This document shows, piece by piece, positions 53,797-63,480 of a stretch of DNA of 64,000 nucleotides; position 1 is the stretch's first letter; every line of letters begins with the position of its first letter. The notes below the pieces were generated by a model. That model was given only the letters and a program-made list of their open reading frames with translations, was not told the origin of the DNA and made no database searches. The translations under genes and the position numbers were made by a program. The DNA is from Verrucomicrobiota bacterium (lineage in GTDB: Bacteria; Verrucomicrobiota; Verrucomicrobiia; Verrucomicrobiales; DEV007), in contig CAUJIH010000015.1 of the NCBI GenBank assembly GCA_963205275.1, positions 55,339 through 119,338 of the forward strand, given 5' to 3'.

Positions 53797-56499
53797 ATGA
53801 AACAGACGCATCTGATTCTTTCCCTATTCTTCTTTGGCACTATCCTCTCCGACATTCGAGCGGCGGATATTCACCTCTCACCTAGCGGTCCGATCTCGAC
53901 CCTCGAAGCATCTCGTGATGCCGCCCGAAAAGAAAAGAAGCCCGTGAGAATCATCGTCGCTGACGGGCACTATCCCCGAACGACAGCATTAGAACTGGGA
54001 CCCGAGGATTCAGGGACCACCTGGGACGCAGCGGCAGGATCGAAGCCGATCATTAGCGGGGGTCGCACGATCACTGGTTGGAAAGAGGTCGAAAAAGGAC
54101 TCTGGCAAGCGACTCTTCCGGAAAAAACATGGGTGTTCGAACAACTCTGGGTAAATGAACGACGAGCAATCTGCGCACGAACTCCGAACAAAGGATACTT
54201 CTTCCTCGACGGTCCCGTGGGAAAAGGGGTTTTTCCCGATGTGAAAGAGAAGTTCAATTACAAATCCTTTGCCCTGCCATCTGATGCTTATGAAATCCTT
54301 CGCTCGATTCCCAAGGAACAGCGAGCCGGGATGCTCATGACCGTCACGAACGCATGGACTGTAACGCAGTGTCGGATTGAAGACTTGAATGATCGCTACC
54401 GCGCGGTCAAGATACGAGCGCACGCAGCCTACCCCTTCAACGAACGCGAGCCCGATCAACGCATCTGGTTCGAGAATTATCGTACCGCTCTCGATGCGCC
54501 TGGAGAATGGTATCTTGACCGGGAAAAAGGACAAGTTCTCTACCGTCCGCTGCCCGGTGAGGAAATCGAAAAATGCGAGTTCGTCGCTCCCGTCGCAGAA
54601 AAGTTCCTTCTTATCAAAGGTGCCAGTCAAACCACCTTCCGAGGACTCACCTTTCGCTATGCTCAATACCTATATCCCAAAGACGGATTCTTCGACCGAC
54701 AAGCCGCAACCGGGATAGGAGCGGCCATCGAAATCGAAAACGCCAACGGAGTTCACTTTGAAAACTGCGAGATCGGTCACGTCGGCGAATATGGTATCTA
54801 CTTCAAAAACGGCTCATCCGACTCGAGCGTTACGAAATGTCACATTCACGATCTCGGTGGCGGAGGCATCCGCGTCGGAGAAACGACTCGCCCAGAGGAC
54901 GGCAACGTATGCCGAAATATCAAAATCGAGAACAGCATACTTCAACACGGCGGGAGGCTCCACCCAAGCGCCTGCGGAGTCACGTTCACTCACACCCAAT
55001 ATTGTGCCGTACGCCATTGCGACATCGGAGATTTCTATTACACCGGCGTCAGCACGGGGTGGACTTGGGGCTACGGGGATTCACCTTCTCGTGAGAGCCT
55101 GATCGAAAACAATCACATCCATCATATTGGCTGGGGCTACCTCAGCGACATGGGGGGATATTACAATGTCGGGGTCTCTCCCGGTAATATCGTACGAGGG
55201 AACCACATCCACCACGTCGTCAGCAATCGTTATGGAGGCTGGGGACTCTACACCGACGAAGGCAGCACCGATGTTACCATGGAGAATAATCTGGTCCACG
55301 ATACTTGGGACGGCGGTTTTCATCAACACTATGGATTCTTCAATACGATACGAAACAACATTTTCGCCTTCGGCCACAATGTAGAAATCCAGCGAACGCG
55401 CAATGAACGCAGACTCACGATTCGATATACGAACAACATCGTGGTCTGGGATCCCCCTGCACCGCTACTCGGCGGGGGTGAAGCTACCTGGAAATTCGTT
55501 GAAGATCGGGGGAGAGAGGATCCGCAGAACAATGCGATTTTCCGAAAGAATCTCTACTGGCGAACCGACGGAAAAATTCCTGAGACACTGACCGAAACTA
55601 CCTATACCTGGGAGGAATGGAAGAAAATGAACCGCGATACGGATTCTCGCTTCGCCAATCCACAATTCGAAAACCTCGCCAAACGTGACTTTCGGCTAAA
55701 AGCAAATACTCCCGCGAAATCACTGGGCTTTGTTCCCTGGGACCTCACTGTTGCAGGCGTTCTGAAAGACGATGCGGAGTGGATCGCACTCGCCGCGAAA
55801 GGTCATGACTACCCGACTTGGGACACTGATGCCCGGCCTTGGCCGCTGCCGGAGTACGGGGTCGAACTCCAGACCTTCGAGAATGTAGCTCCCGGTCTGA
55901 TCGGGATTCCGAAAGCCAGCTACGATTCCAAATCAGATCCACAGAATACCGGAGCAGGATACTTCGTCACCGGCGAAGCCGCCTCACCGCTGCCATTCGC
56001 TGGTGCCAAAGGCCCTTCTAAATTTAGTCTCAAGGCACAAGACAAGCCCGATTTACTCCATTCCTACAGTCCTGTCCTCGACATCAATCCACCTTGGAAG
56101 GACGGCGGAACCTTCCGCGTGGCCTTCGACCTAATGACGAAAGAAGGCGCTGATGGATTTTTCGAAATCCGAGGATATGCCAGCGACTTCGCGATCGGCC
56201 CCTATGTCCGTTGGATCGGAGGGAAACTACAGGCCAACAATGTAGCTCCGATCCCACTGGGCGCTCTCAAACCTGGGGAGTGGGTGCGCATTGAAATCCT
56301 CGCCACCACGGGAACAGATCACTACCAGCTCTCCGTAACGAGAGCTGATGGAGCTAAAGTCGAGCACAAAAACATCCCCTGCAAGAAGACTTGGACTCGT
56401 GCCGACTACGCCCTGTTTAGTGCGCTCGCTAACAAAGACACCGCCTTCTACATCGATAACTTCACGATGGTGCGACTCGCTCCACCGACCACGCCGTAA
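53797..56499 (+). CDS. Secreted right-handed beta-helix protein, GH141-like
   Basis: 900 residues with a signal peptide (LILSLFFFGTILSDIRA). The opening ISTLEASRDAARK, IIVADGHYPRTTALEL and ISGGRTITGW with LWQATLPE and FEQLWVNERRAICARTPNKG resemble GH141 glycoside hydrolases. The central 270-560 region has parallel beta-helix coils (VHFENCEIGHVGEYGIYF, NIVRGNHIHHVVSNRYGGWG, TMENNLVHDTWDGGFHQHYG). The C-terminal 200 residues look like a beta-sandwich of LamG/concanavalin type. It probably cleaves a plant or algal polysaccharide (fucosidase and xylanase are known in the family). Exact specificity is open. Confidence 0.75.
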   Translation: MKQTHLILSLFFFGTILSDIRAADIHLSPSGPISTLEASRDAARKEKKPVRIIVADGHYPRTTALELGPEDSGTTWDAAAGSKPIISGGRTITGWKEVEKGLWQATLPEKTWVFEQLWVNERRAICARTPNKGYFFLDGPVGKGVFPDVKEKFNYKSFALPSDAYEILRSIPKEQRAGMLMTVTNAWTVTQCRIEDLNDRYRAVKIRAHAAYPFNEREPDQRIWFENYRTALDAPGEWYLDREKGQVLYRPLPGEEIEKCEFVAPVAEKFLLIKGASQTTFRGLTFRYAQYLYPKDGFFDRQAATGIGAAIEIENANGVHFENCEIGHVGEYGIYFKNGSSDSSVTKCHIHDLGGGGIRVGETTRPEDGNVCRNIKIENSILQHGGRLHPSACGVTFTHTQYCAVRHCDIGDFYYTGVSTGWTWGYGDSPSRESLIENNHIHHIGWGYLSDMGGYYNVGVSPGNIVRGNHIHHVVSNRYGGWGLYTDEGSTDVTMENNLVHDTWDGGFHQHYGFFNTIRNNIFAFGHNVEIQRTRNERRLTIRYTNNIVVWDPPAPLLGGGEATWKFVEDRGREDPQNNAIFRKNLYWRTDGKIPETLTETTYTWEEWKKMNRDTDSRFANPQFENLAKRDFRLKANTPAKSLGFVPWDLTVAGVLKDDAEWIALAAKGHDYPTWDTDARPWPLPEYGVELQTFENVAPGLIGIPKASYDSKSDPQNTGAGYFVTGEAASPLPFAGAKGPSKFSLKAQDKPDLLHSYSPVLDINPPWKDGGTFRVAFDLMTKEGADGFFEIRGYASDFAIGPYVRWIGGKLQANNVAPIPLGALKPGEWVRIEILATTGTDHYQLSVTRADGAKVEHKNIPCKKTWTRADYALFSALANKDTAFYIDNFTMVRLAPPTTP

Positions 56500-56554
56500 A
56501 ATCTACACGATTAATGCCTTCTTCGGCGCGCACACCACCATTACGAGGATTCGA

Positions 56555-56758
56555 TCACTCGGTATATTTAATCCGCGTGGACGAGCGAGCCTTATACACA
56601 TCCCAATATCCTCCGAAAGGATCATTGTTCGGCTGGGAGGAGATCGCCCGGTAGGCCCGAGGGTTCGTATACGAACGATGCTTTCGTGGACTGGAGTTAC
56701 ACGAGACCATCAAAGCGAGTGAACCGAGAAGTGCGAGTGACAGAACCAATTTCATCAT
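56555..56758 (-). CDS. Small lipoprotein
   Basis: About 67 residues from two successive ATG codons (56758 and 56755). The N-terminus is a clear lipoprotein signal ending in a lipobox LMVSC (Cys20). The mature part is short, basic at first (SSPRKHRSYTNPRAYR), with NDPFGGYWDVYK, a pattern seen in other verrucomicrobial small lipoproteins of unknown role. A longer frame up to 56902 adds no signal features. The remaining parts of the 56500-57006 gap show no other gene. Confidence 0.6.
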   Translation of the reverse strand: MMKLVLSLALLGSLALMVSCNSSPRKHRSYTNPRAYRAISSQPNNDPFGGYWDVYKARSSTRIKYTE

Positions 56759-57006
56759 CGGAATCGAACAGAATTGAATTACAAAGGAAAATACCGGGGG
56801 CAGATACACCTTGTCAAAAAGGCGATGTGAGGTCGCCCGAATGATTTTCACCGGAACAACACATACTCTTTGTTGCACATCCTCCCTCGATTCGTCAAGC
56901 ACCCATTGATGCCATTTTCGAATCCGTCGCGTTCGGAAAGAAAAATCTGATCACGAGAGTCAGTTCTTCACTTGCGATTTCGCTCAGAACACCCCATTTA
57001 CCCGAT

Positions 57007-57870
57007 ATGAAAAGCATCACTATCGGGATCACGCAGTTCGCAGCTGAGGAATCTCCACAGAGGAACCTAGAGAACGCCGAGCGTCTCGTCCGCGCTGCCG
57101 TAGCGAAAGGTGCCGAGATCATCTGTTTGCAGGAAATGTGTTCGACGCTTTACTTCTGCCGCAGCGAAAATCCTGAGCTCTTTCGATACGCCGAAGAGAT
57201 TCCTGGAGGAACGACCGAACGCTTTGCTGCACTGGCGAAGGAACTGGGAGTTGTGATCATTCTTCCTCTCTTCGAACGCCGGGCTCCCGGCCTTTTCCAT
57301 AACACCGTCGCCATTCTCGACGCCGACGGTCGCTATCTCGGTAAGTATCGTAAAATGCACATCCCCGAGGATCCCGGTTTTCATGAAAAATTCTACTTCA
57401 CCCCAGGCGACCTCGGCTATCCGGTATGGGATACCGCTTTCGGTCGAATCGGAGTGCTCATCTGCTGGGACCAGTGGTACCCCGAGGCCGCACGCTTAGC
57501 AGCGATGCAGGGAGCCAAAATCCTCTTCTATCCAACTGCCATCGGCTGGTTAGCGGAGGAAAAGCAGGCTCTGGGAACTGCACAACACAATGCTTGGGAA
57601 ACGGTGCAAAAGGGGCACGCCGTTGCGAATGGCTGCTACGTCGCCGCATCAAATCGAATCGGGTGGGAAGGGAACACGGAATTCTGGGGGCAGTCTTTCG
57701 TTGCGAATCCCTACGGCGAAATCATCGCACGGACTTCCGAATCCAAAGAAGCCGTTGAGGCAGTCGTTTGCGATCTAGACCAGCTCGAAGAATTTCGCAA
57801 TATCTGGCCCTTCTTTCGTGATCGGAGGATCGACAGCTACGATGCCATCCTGCGTCGCTGGATCGACTGA
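57007..57870 (+). CDS. aguB: N-carbamoylputrescine amidase
   Basis: 287 residues of the nitrilase superfamily, with the catalytic Glu in ICLQEMCS near 42, Lys in KYRKMHIPEDPGF near 120 and Cys in LICWDQWYPE near 158. FYFTPGDLGYPVWDTAFGR and AIGWLAEEKQALGTAQHNAW are typical of the AguB branch rather than general nitrilases. It hydrolyses N-carbamoylputrescine to putrescine. The agmatine deiminase gene follows 32 nt later, giving the full two-step route from agmatine to putrescine. Confidence 0.95.
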   Translation: MKSITIGITQFAAEESPQRNLENAERLVRAAVAKGAEIICLQEMCSTLYFCRSENPELFRYAEEIPGGTTERFAALAKELGVVIILPLFERRAPGLFHNTVAILDADGRYLGKYRKMHIPEDPGFHEKFYFTPGDLGYPVWDTAFGRIGVLICWDQWYPEAARLAAMQGAKILFYPTAIGWLAEEKQALGTAQHNAWETVQKGHAVANGCYVAASNRIGWEGNTEFWGQSFVANPYGEIIARTSESKEAVEAVVCDLDQLEEFRNIWPFFRDRRIDSYDAILRRWID

Positions 57871-57902
57871 GAGGCCACCTGTCCCGATTCCTGACTTTTC
57901 AC

Positions 57903-58952
57903 ATGACCTCCAACCCGAAATCTCTGGGCTACACGATGCCGCCCGAATGGTCACCGCAGGCTGCGATCTGGCTGTCTTGGCCTGCTGGACAGCCAGAATG
58001 CTGGCCCGGCAAGCTCGATGCCGTCGAATCTGCCTTTGCTACCATAGCCGCCACGATCAGTCGCTACCAACTCGTTCGCATCAACGCCCCTCTCACTCGT
58101 CACGAAGAAATCTTGCGTCGAATTCTGATCAACGGCGGATCTGAAGCTCGCGTGGAACTGTTTGATCATCCGAACAACGATGTTTGGTGTCGCGATTATG
58201 GTCCACTCTTCGTGAAACACCGAGAAACGGGAGAACTCGCCGTCACCGACTGGGGATTTAATGGCTGGGGTGATAAATTCGGTCCCTACGATCTGGACAA
58301 TCAAATTCCCACGAGAATCGCTGAATCGTTGAACCTACGCAGATTCGAAGGTGGAATGATCCTCGAAGGTGGCTCGATCGAGCAAAACAGCCTCGGCCAA
58401 ATGCTGACCACAGAAGCTGTGCTCCTCAATCCGAATCGAAACCCCGAGCTGTCCAAAGGCGAAATCGAGCACCTGCTATGTGCGGGACTCGGAATGAATG
58501 AGATTTTTTGGCTCTCCTCTGGAATCGAAGGTGACGATACCGATGGCCACATCGATGATATCGCTCGCTTCGTAGATGACCAAACCCTCGTGATTTCCCG
58601 CGAGCGTGACGGACGCAGCATCAATCACCGAATCCTGGCTGAAAATCGAGATCGACTCGCTGATTTTCGTCTGCCCGATGGTTCTCGCCCCGAGATCATC
58701 GACATCGACCTACCCGAAGCATGCGAAGTCCCCGACTGGCGCCTGCCGGTTCTCCCGGCCAGCTATGTCAACTTTCTCATCCTGAATGAAGCTGTTCTCG
58801 TTCCGGTCTTCGGGCAGGAAAAGCGGGATCGGAATGCAGTGGGCCTGCTGGGGGAACTCTTCCGTGATCGGGACATCGTGCCCATCAACGCATTGGACAT
58901 TGTGCGCGAAGGTGGGGCCATCCACTGCATCTCCCAGCAGCAACCGGCATAG
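57903..58952 (+). CDS. aguA: Agmatine deiminase
   Basis: 349 residues of the guanidino-modifying family. MPPEWSPQAAIWLSWPA near the N-terminus, NDVWCRDYGPLFV near 96, GGMILEGGSIEQN near 151, GDDTDGHIDDIARFVDD near 206 and the catalytic Cys in REGGAIHCISQQQP at the C-terminus are all present. It turns agmatine to N-carbamoylputrescine, the substrate of the preceding enzyme. The pair is probably one transcript; the aspartase fusion gene is 67 nt further on. Confidence 0.95.
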   Translation: MTSNPKSLGYTMPPEWSPQAAIWLSWPAGQPECWPGKLDAVESAFATIAATISRYQLVRINAPLTRHEEILRRILINGGSEARVELFDHPNNDVWCRDYGPLFVKHRETGELAVTDWGFNGWGDKFGPYDLDNQIPTRIAESLNLRRFEGGMILEGGSIEQNSLGQMLTTEAVLLNPNRNPELSKGEIEHLLCAGLGMNEIFWLSSGIEGDDTDGHIDDIARFVDDQTLVISRERDGRSINHRILAENRDRLADFRLPDGSRPEIIDIDLPEACEVPDWRLPVLPASYVNFLILNEAVLVPVFGQEKRDRNAVGLLGELFRDRDIVPINALDIVREGGAIHCISQQQPA

Positions 58953-59019
58953 AAGCGCCAAGGGACGTGAGGGAAACTCACCTTGCCGAAACTGATCGTT
59001 TGATGCACTCTCCCTAGCA

Positions 59020-60888
59020 ATGCACTTCTCTCCTCATCATATCGAACTGATCGCTCGAGAACTCGCCCTCTCCACCGATGAAACAGCCCGTCTCCTCGCC
59101 TATGGAGAAAACTGTGTTTATCAAAGCGGAGATTATCTTTTCCACCAATCCGCACCTCGTCAGTTCTTCGGAGTCGTACTGAGTGGCCGCTTAGAACTGC
59201 GTCGCAGTGTCGAAGGACGGACCCTAACCCTGGCCTGCCTGACCGAAGGTGCCCTTGTCGGGGAAACCATTCTCATAGACGACGAAGTTCATGCGACCAC
59301 TTGTCTATCGCTGGAGGACACAGAACTCTGGGTAATGGATCGTGATTCCATCGAGCGGCTGCGTCGAGAAAGTCAAGTCCTACACTGCTTTCTAGTCAGT
59401 CTCGCGGCCCGTAGAATCGGCAGTCGACTCGGAAAGACCCGTGATATGCTCCTCCTTTCCCTATGCACCCCTGCAGCCGACGCAGGATTTCGAGTCGAAC
59501 ATGACTCGCTCGGTTCACGAGAAGTCGCCGACATTCATTATTACGGAATCCAAACTGTACGGGCCGTGGAGAATTTTCCATTTTCCGGTGTCCGTCTCTC
59601 ACATTTTCAGCACCTCGTCAATGCCTTAGCCACAGTAAAATCGGCCGCTGCGGCGGCCAACGCTGAACTCGGAGTGTTAGAGCCCAAAATCGCCGAGGCC
59701 ATTCAGTCCGCTTGCGTCCGCGTCACCTCTGGGGAATTGCATGATCAATTCGTAGTCGATATGGTTCAGGGTGGAGCCGGAACTTCGACCAATATGAATG
59801 CGAACGAGGTCATCGCGAATTTGGCGCTCGAAATTCTTGGGTATCCAAAGGGAGACTACCAGCACTGCCATCCGAACGATCACGTCAATTGCTCTCAATC
59901 CACCAACGACGCGTATCCGACTGCGATCAAGCTCGCGATGTACACCTCGGCACAGGAGACAGTCTCCGCTCTCAAAGTCCTGAGAGATGCATTTCATCGG
60001 AAGAGCGAAGAGTATGCCGACGTTCTGAAAATGGGGCGCACAGAGAATCAGGACGCAGTGCCGATCACTCTCGGACAGGAATTTCACGCGTACTCACGTA
60101 TGCTGGCCTCTGGGATCCGGCGCATCGAAGCCGCAGCGGAGGCTCTACTGGTGGTCAATATGGGCGCTACCGCAGTCGGGACAGGACTCAACAGCCCTCA
60201 AGGGTACGCGGAACTTTGCACGGCAAAGCTGGCGGAATTGAGTCATCTCAACATTACCCTTGCCGACGACTTGGTCGAAGCAACTCAGGATGCGGGAGAC
60301 TTCGCTACGATGAGCGGAGCGCTGAAAGTCACCGCAATTCAGATTTCCAAAATCTGTAATGACCTTCGTTGGGCATCCTCAGGGCCGCGCTGCGGATTAG
60401 GAGAAATCACGCTCCCTCCGCTCCAGCCCGGCTCCTCGATCATGCCCGGCAAGGTGAACCCTGTTCTGCCCGAGGTGGTCAATCAGATCTGCTACCAAAT
60501 CATCGGCTCCGATCTCACCATCTCGCTCGCCGCTGAAGCGGGAGAATTCGAGCTGAACATGGCCGAACCCATCATGGCCTACCATTTGCTGAACAATCTG
60601 ATGCTACTAAAAAACGCTGCCATCACCCTCACCACACGCTGCATCGAAGGTATCATCGCAAATCGGGAGCGCTGTGCAAGTTACGTGAAGAACTCCATCG
60701 GCATCGTCACTGCACTGAATCCTGTCCTCGGATACGAGCGATCCGCCTCCATAGCGAAAGAAGCGCTCGCCACCGGGCAGAGCGTCTATGATCTCACCCT
60801 TTCGAAGGGTTGGCTGACAGAAGCACAACTCAACGATCTGCTGGAGCCCAACAAGATGGCCGATCCTCTCGGGCGAGCAGCCCGGTAG
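59020..60888 (+). CDS. aspA: Aspartate ammonia-lyase with N-terminal cNMP-binding-type domain
   Basis: 622 residues, about 150 longer than usual aspartases. Residues 1 to about 145 form a cyclic-nucleotide-binding/Crp-type beta-roll (GDYLFHQSAPRQFFGVVLSG, then GALVGETILIDDEVHATTCL, then VMDRDSIERL). In the phosphate-binding cassette the usual Arg-Ala-Thr is His-Ala-Thr, so cAMP may not be the ligand. The lyase part starts near 155 (HDSLGSREVADIHYYGIQT) and is complete: VYQGG-like MVQGGAGTSTNMNANE near 250, NDHVNCSQSTNDAYPT near 287 and the signature SSIMPGKVNP near 473. The reaction is aspartate to fumarate plus ammonia. The fusion suggests allosteric control by a small ligand, which is inference. 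Confidence 0.92.
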   Translation: MHFSPHHIELIARELALSTDETARLLAYGENCVYQSGDYLFHQSAPRQFFGVVLSGRLELRRSVEGRTLTLACLTEGALVGETILIDDEVHATTCLSLEDTELWVMDRDSIERLRRESQVLHCFLVSLAARRIGSRLGKTRDMLLLSLCTPAADAGFRVEHDSLGSREVADIHYYGIQTVRAVENFPFSGVRLSHFQHLVNALATVKSAAAAANAELGVLEPKIAEAIQSACVRVTSGELHDQFVVDMVQGGAGTSTNMNANEVIANLALEILGYPKGDYQHCHPNDHVNCSQSTNDAYPTAIKLAMYTSAQETVSALKVLRDAFHRKSEEYADVLKMGRTENQDAVPITLGQEFHAYSRMLASGIRRIEAAAEALLVVNMGATAVGTGLNSPQGYAELCTAKLAELSHLNITLADDLVEATQDAGDFATMSGALKVTAIQISKICNDLRWASSGPRCGLGEITLPPLQPGSSIMPGKVNPVLPEVVNQICYQIIGSDLTISLAAEAGEFELNMAEPIMAYHLLNNLMLLKNAAITLTTRCIEGIIANRERCASYVKNSIGIVTALNPVLGYERSASIAKEALATGQSVYDLTLSKGWLTEAQLNDLLEPNKMADPLGRAAR

Positions 60889-60955
60889 GAAGCGACTCAG
60901 GACTAAAGAGCCCACACCTCCCTTTTAGCCCCACAATCGAACTCATTTTCCTCCT

Positions 60956-61411
60956 ATGTCCTACCGAATCTGTCGCATCTTTGAAATTGAGAACGGCCAT
61001 ATGCTGAGCAAGCATCCCGGCAAGTGCCGCTTTCCTCACGGTCATTCCCGTAAGATCGAATGTGTGATCGAGGCAGATGGACTGGATGAACGCGGAATGG
61101 TCTGTGACTTCAAGGTGGTGAAGCTGATCCTAGAGGACTATCTCGATCGCTACGATCATGCCCTGTGCATGAATACTGATGATCCCGCCTACGAGGACTT
61201 CAAAGCCCGCTATGGAGATCGCATCATCGGTTTCCCCTCAGAGGAACCAACGACAGAAGTACTGGCACGAGAGATTTTTCGCTACTTGAAGAATACTCTC
61301 GACGACTACGGACAGAATCCCTCGCCCGAATTCCCCATCCAGCGAGGAGTCCGCGTTATTTCCGTCCGCGTCTGGGAAACTTCCATGTCTTGGGCTGAAT
61401 ATTCCGAATGA
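60956..61411 (+). CDS. queD: 6-pyruvoyl-tetrahydropterin synthase / QueD family protein
   Basis: 151 residues. Zinc ligands His15 (ENGHML), His28 and His30 (PHGHSRKIE) are present, with Cys24 in the place of the catalytic Cys. GMVCDFKVVKLILEDYLDRYDHALCMN near 55-80 holds the second catalytic His/Asp region, and Glu in VWETSMSWAEY ends the protein. The family includes queuosine precursor synthase QueD and tetrahydropterin synthases. No other queuosine gene (queC, queE, queF) is in the window, so QueD is the more common assignment but not proven. Confidence 0.85.
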   Translation: MSYRICRIFEIENGHMLSKHPGKCRFPHGHSRKIECVIEADGLDERGMVCDFKVVKLILEDYLDRYDHALCMNTDDPAYEDFKARYGDRIIGFPSEEPTTEVLAREIFRYLKNTLDDYGQNPSPEFPIQRGVRVISVRVWETSMSWAEYSE

Positions 61412-61792
61412 AGCGGGATAGGGAGGAGGCGAATGCAAGCGCTTCCAATGGTAAGAGGATCCGTGATTTGATCGACTCGAAGAAAATCTTACAGGCCTCG
61501 GAATGACCTTCGAACGGATCAGTTCACATCTGTTCGATCTTTCGATGCGCAGGATATCGATCTCCGTTCACGCACTTTCGTAGGGATTGTATCAACTCGA
61601 CACGTCCTGGATTGCTCCGTATTGGGCATTGCTTGCGTACCTCCAAGGACAGAAATTTCTTTTCTTTAGTATTCCGCTTGCTTTGCGCAACTTGCGTTTT
61701 ATAAGTATTCTGCTTACTTAACATGCGTTTTCGGTTTCTGATATTCTCAGTGAATCCCCGATTTCAGCTTAACGCCACACTCCCATTCATTC
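61412..61792. other. Intergenic region with an imperfect tandem repeat
   Basis: About 380 bp without a gene I can support. Two related units stand in tandem just upstream of the monooxygenase gene: 61668-61700 (AGTATTCCGCTTGC...GCGTTTT) and 61704-61731 (AGTATTCTGCTTAC...GCGTTTT). They could be operators. A 66-codon minus-strand frame runs across them but has no supporting signal. Confidence 0.45.
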
Positions 61793-63187
61793 ATGTCGCA
61801 CAAACAAATCCATCTGAACGGTTTTACGCAAAACTCCGTCGCCCCACACTCGCCCGGCTTATGGCGGCATCCGGAAGATCAGGGAACCCGTCACGGTTCC
61901 ATCGACTACTGGGTAGAGCTGGCTCAAATTCTCGAACGCGGACGCTTTGATGCGATGTTCCTCGCCGACGTCAGCGGGATCTACGACGTTTATCAAAACA
62001 GCCCTGATCCGGCGATCCGGAATGCCGTACAAGTCCCCCTGCACAACACCTTGATGCAGATCTCTGCCATGGCACATGCGACGAAGCACATCGCTTTCGC
62101 TCCTACCGTCTCTGCGACATACGTGCAGCCGTATCAATTGGCGCGTCAATTTTCGACACTCGATCACCTGACCAAGGGTCGAATCGGATGGAATATTGTC
62201 ACATCCTACTTGGAGAGCGAGGCTGTGAATCAGGGGCTCAGCACTCGCATTGAGCACGATACTCGCTATGAGCGAGCAGAGGAATACATGGAAGTAGTCT
62301 ACAAGCTCTGGGAAGCGAGCTGGGACGAGGATGCGGTCGTCCGTGATGCCGAAAAAGGCGTCTATGCCGATCCGAACCGCGTTCATCCGATTTCCCACCA
62401 CGGAAAATATTTCGATGTGCCGGGGATTCACCTAGTTGACCCCTCACCACAGCGCACTCCGGCGCTATTTCAGGCCGGATCTTCACCCAGAGGGCGCGAC
62501 TTCGCTGCAAAGCATGCCGAAGCAACTTTTTCAACGACTCAAAACACCATTCCTGAACTCGCTGAGTTCGCGGCGGACATCCGTCGTCGCGCTGTGAAAT
62601 TCGGACGCCGCCCGAACGATGTTCTCATCATTCCCGGCATCGTGCCCATCGTCGGTTCTACGGAGGCTGAAGCGCAGGAAAAATACGAGACAATCAAGAG
62701 CTATGTAAGCTACGAAGGCACGCTCGCCCTGCTATCAGGTCATACAGGAGTCGATTTCTCTCACTACGATCCCGACGCCTATGTAGGAGATCTGTACACG
62801 GATGGATCGCGTGGATTCCTGCGTCAATATGCAACAGGCTTTACTAGCAAGCGCTGGACAGTACGCGAGGCGGTGAAACACCACGGGATCGGAATCGGAT
62901 CGTGGAAGATCGTCGGAACGCCTGAACAAATCGCCGATCAGCTTGAGCGTATGGTAGACGAAGGCGACGTGGACGGATTCAATGTAATTCAAGCTCTATC
63001 CCCCGGAACATTGCGCGACTTCGTAGACCATGTGGTCCCGATTTTGCAGGCTCGTGGACGCCATCGTACTGAGTATGAAACCGATACCTTGCGCGAACAT
63101 CTCTTCGGCAAAGGAAACGCACAACTGGCTCCGACGCATCCCGGCAAGCAATTGACTCGCGCTGAAACTGTGGCGCAGGTCGCCTAA
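61793..63187 (+). CDS. LLM-class flavin-dependent monooxygenase, NtaA/SnaA/DszA type
   Basis: 464 residues, a (beta/alpha)8 FMN- or FAD-reducing-partner monooxygenase. The opening KQIHLNGF..NSVAPHSPGLWRHP, LAQILERGRFDAMFLADVSG near 45 and the GRIGWNIVTSYLESEAVNQG stretch near 135 are typical of the NtaA/SnaA/SoxA/DszA subgroup. FQAGSSPRGRDFAAKHAEATF near 228 and GTPEQIADQLERM near 378 are common to the family. Members oxidise nitrilotriacetate, dibenzothiophene sulfone or pristinamycin IIB precursors; the substrate here is unknown. No adjacent flavin reductase gene is seen. A strong terminator follows the stop. Confidence 0.88.
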   Translation: MSHKQIHLNGFTQNSVAPHSPGLWRHPEDQGTRHGSIDYWVELAQILERGRFDAMFLADVSGIYDVYQNSPDPAIRNAVQVPLHNTLMQISAMAHATKHIAFAPTVSATYVQPYQLARQFSTLDHLTKGRIGWNIVTSYLESEAVNQGLSTRIEHDTRYERAEEYMEVVYKLWEASWDEDAVVRDAEKGVYADPNRVHPISHHGKYFDVPGIHLVDPSPQRTPALFQAGSSPRGRDFAAKHAEATFSTTQNTIPELAEFAADIRRRAVKFGRRPNDVLIIPGIVPIVGSTEAEAQEKYETIKSYVSYEGTLALLSGHTGVDFSHYDPDAYVGDLYTDGSRGFLRQYATGFTSKRWTVREAVKHHGIGIGSWKIVGTPEQIADQLERMVDEGDVDGFNVIQALSPGTLRDFVDHVVPILQARGRHRTEYETDTLREHLFGKGNAQLAPTHPGKQLTRAETVAQVA

Positions 63188-63242
63188 TCAAACTCTTCAG
63201 ACGAAATGTGAGTCTCGTCTCATCTGTGTGTGGTTACGCAGC

Positions 63243-63279
63243 AAAGGGAGGAAGTGCTTCGGCATTTCCTCCCTTTTTT
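63243..63279 (+). terminator. Rho-independent terminator with UUCG tetraloop
   Basis: A 15-bp stem (AAAGGGAGGAAGTGC paired with GCATTTCCTCCCTTT, one G-T pair) closed by a TTCG loop and followed by a T-run. It lies about 55 nt after the monooxygenase stop. The rest of the 63188-63480 gap shows nothing else. Confidence 0.92.
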
Positions 63280-63480
63280 ATGGAATCAACTCTGCTTCAC
63301 AAGTGGCCGAGCGTTCAAATTAGCAAGCAGCAACACGCCTTTCTCCGCCAGCTAACGCCCCCCAATGAATTCTCCCAATCCCGATGAAGCCAATCCATTA
63401 ATTCTCTGCAACTTGACATTTCTATTCGATCCATCCTATCATGACTCGTCACGGTGCCTTGATTCCCAACACGCATTCTT

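Noticed and set aside
61524..61724. 66-codon minus-strand frame
   Set aside because: Its N-terminus is made by the tandem repeat, it has no ribosome site and no family signature.
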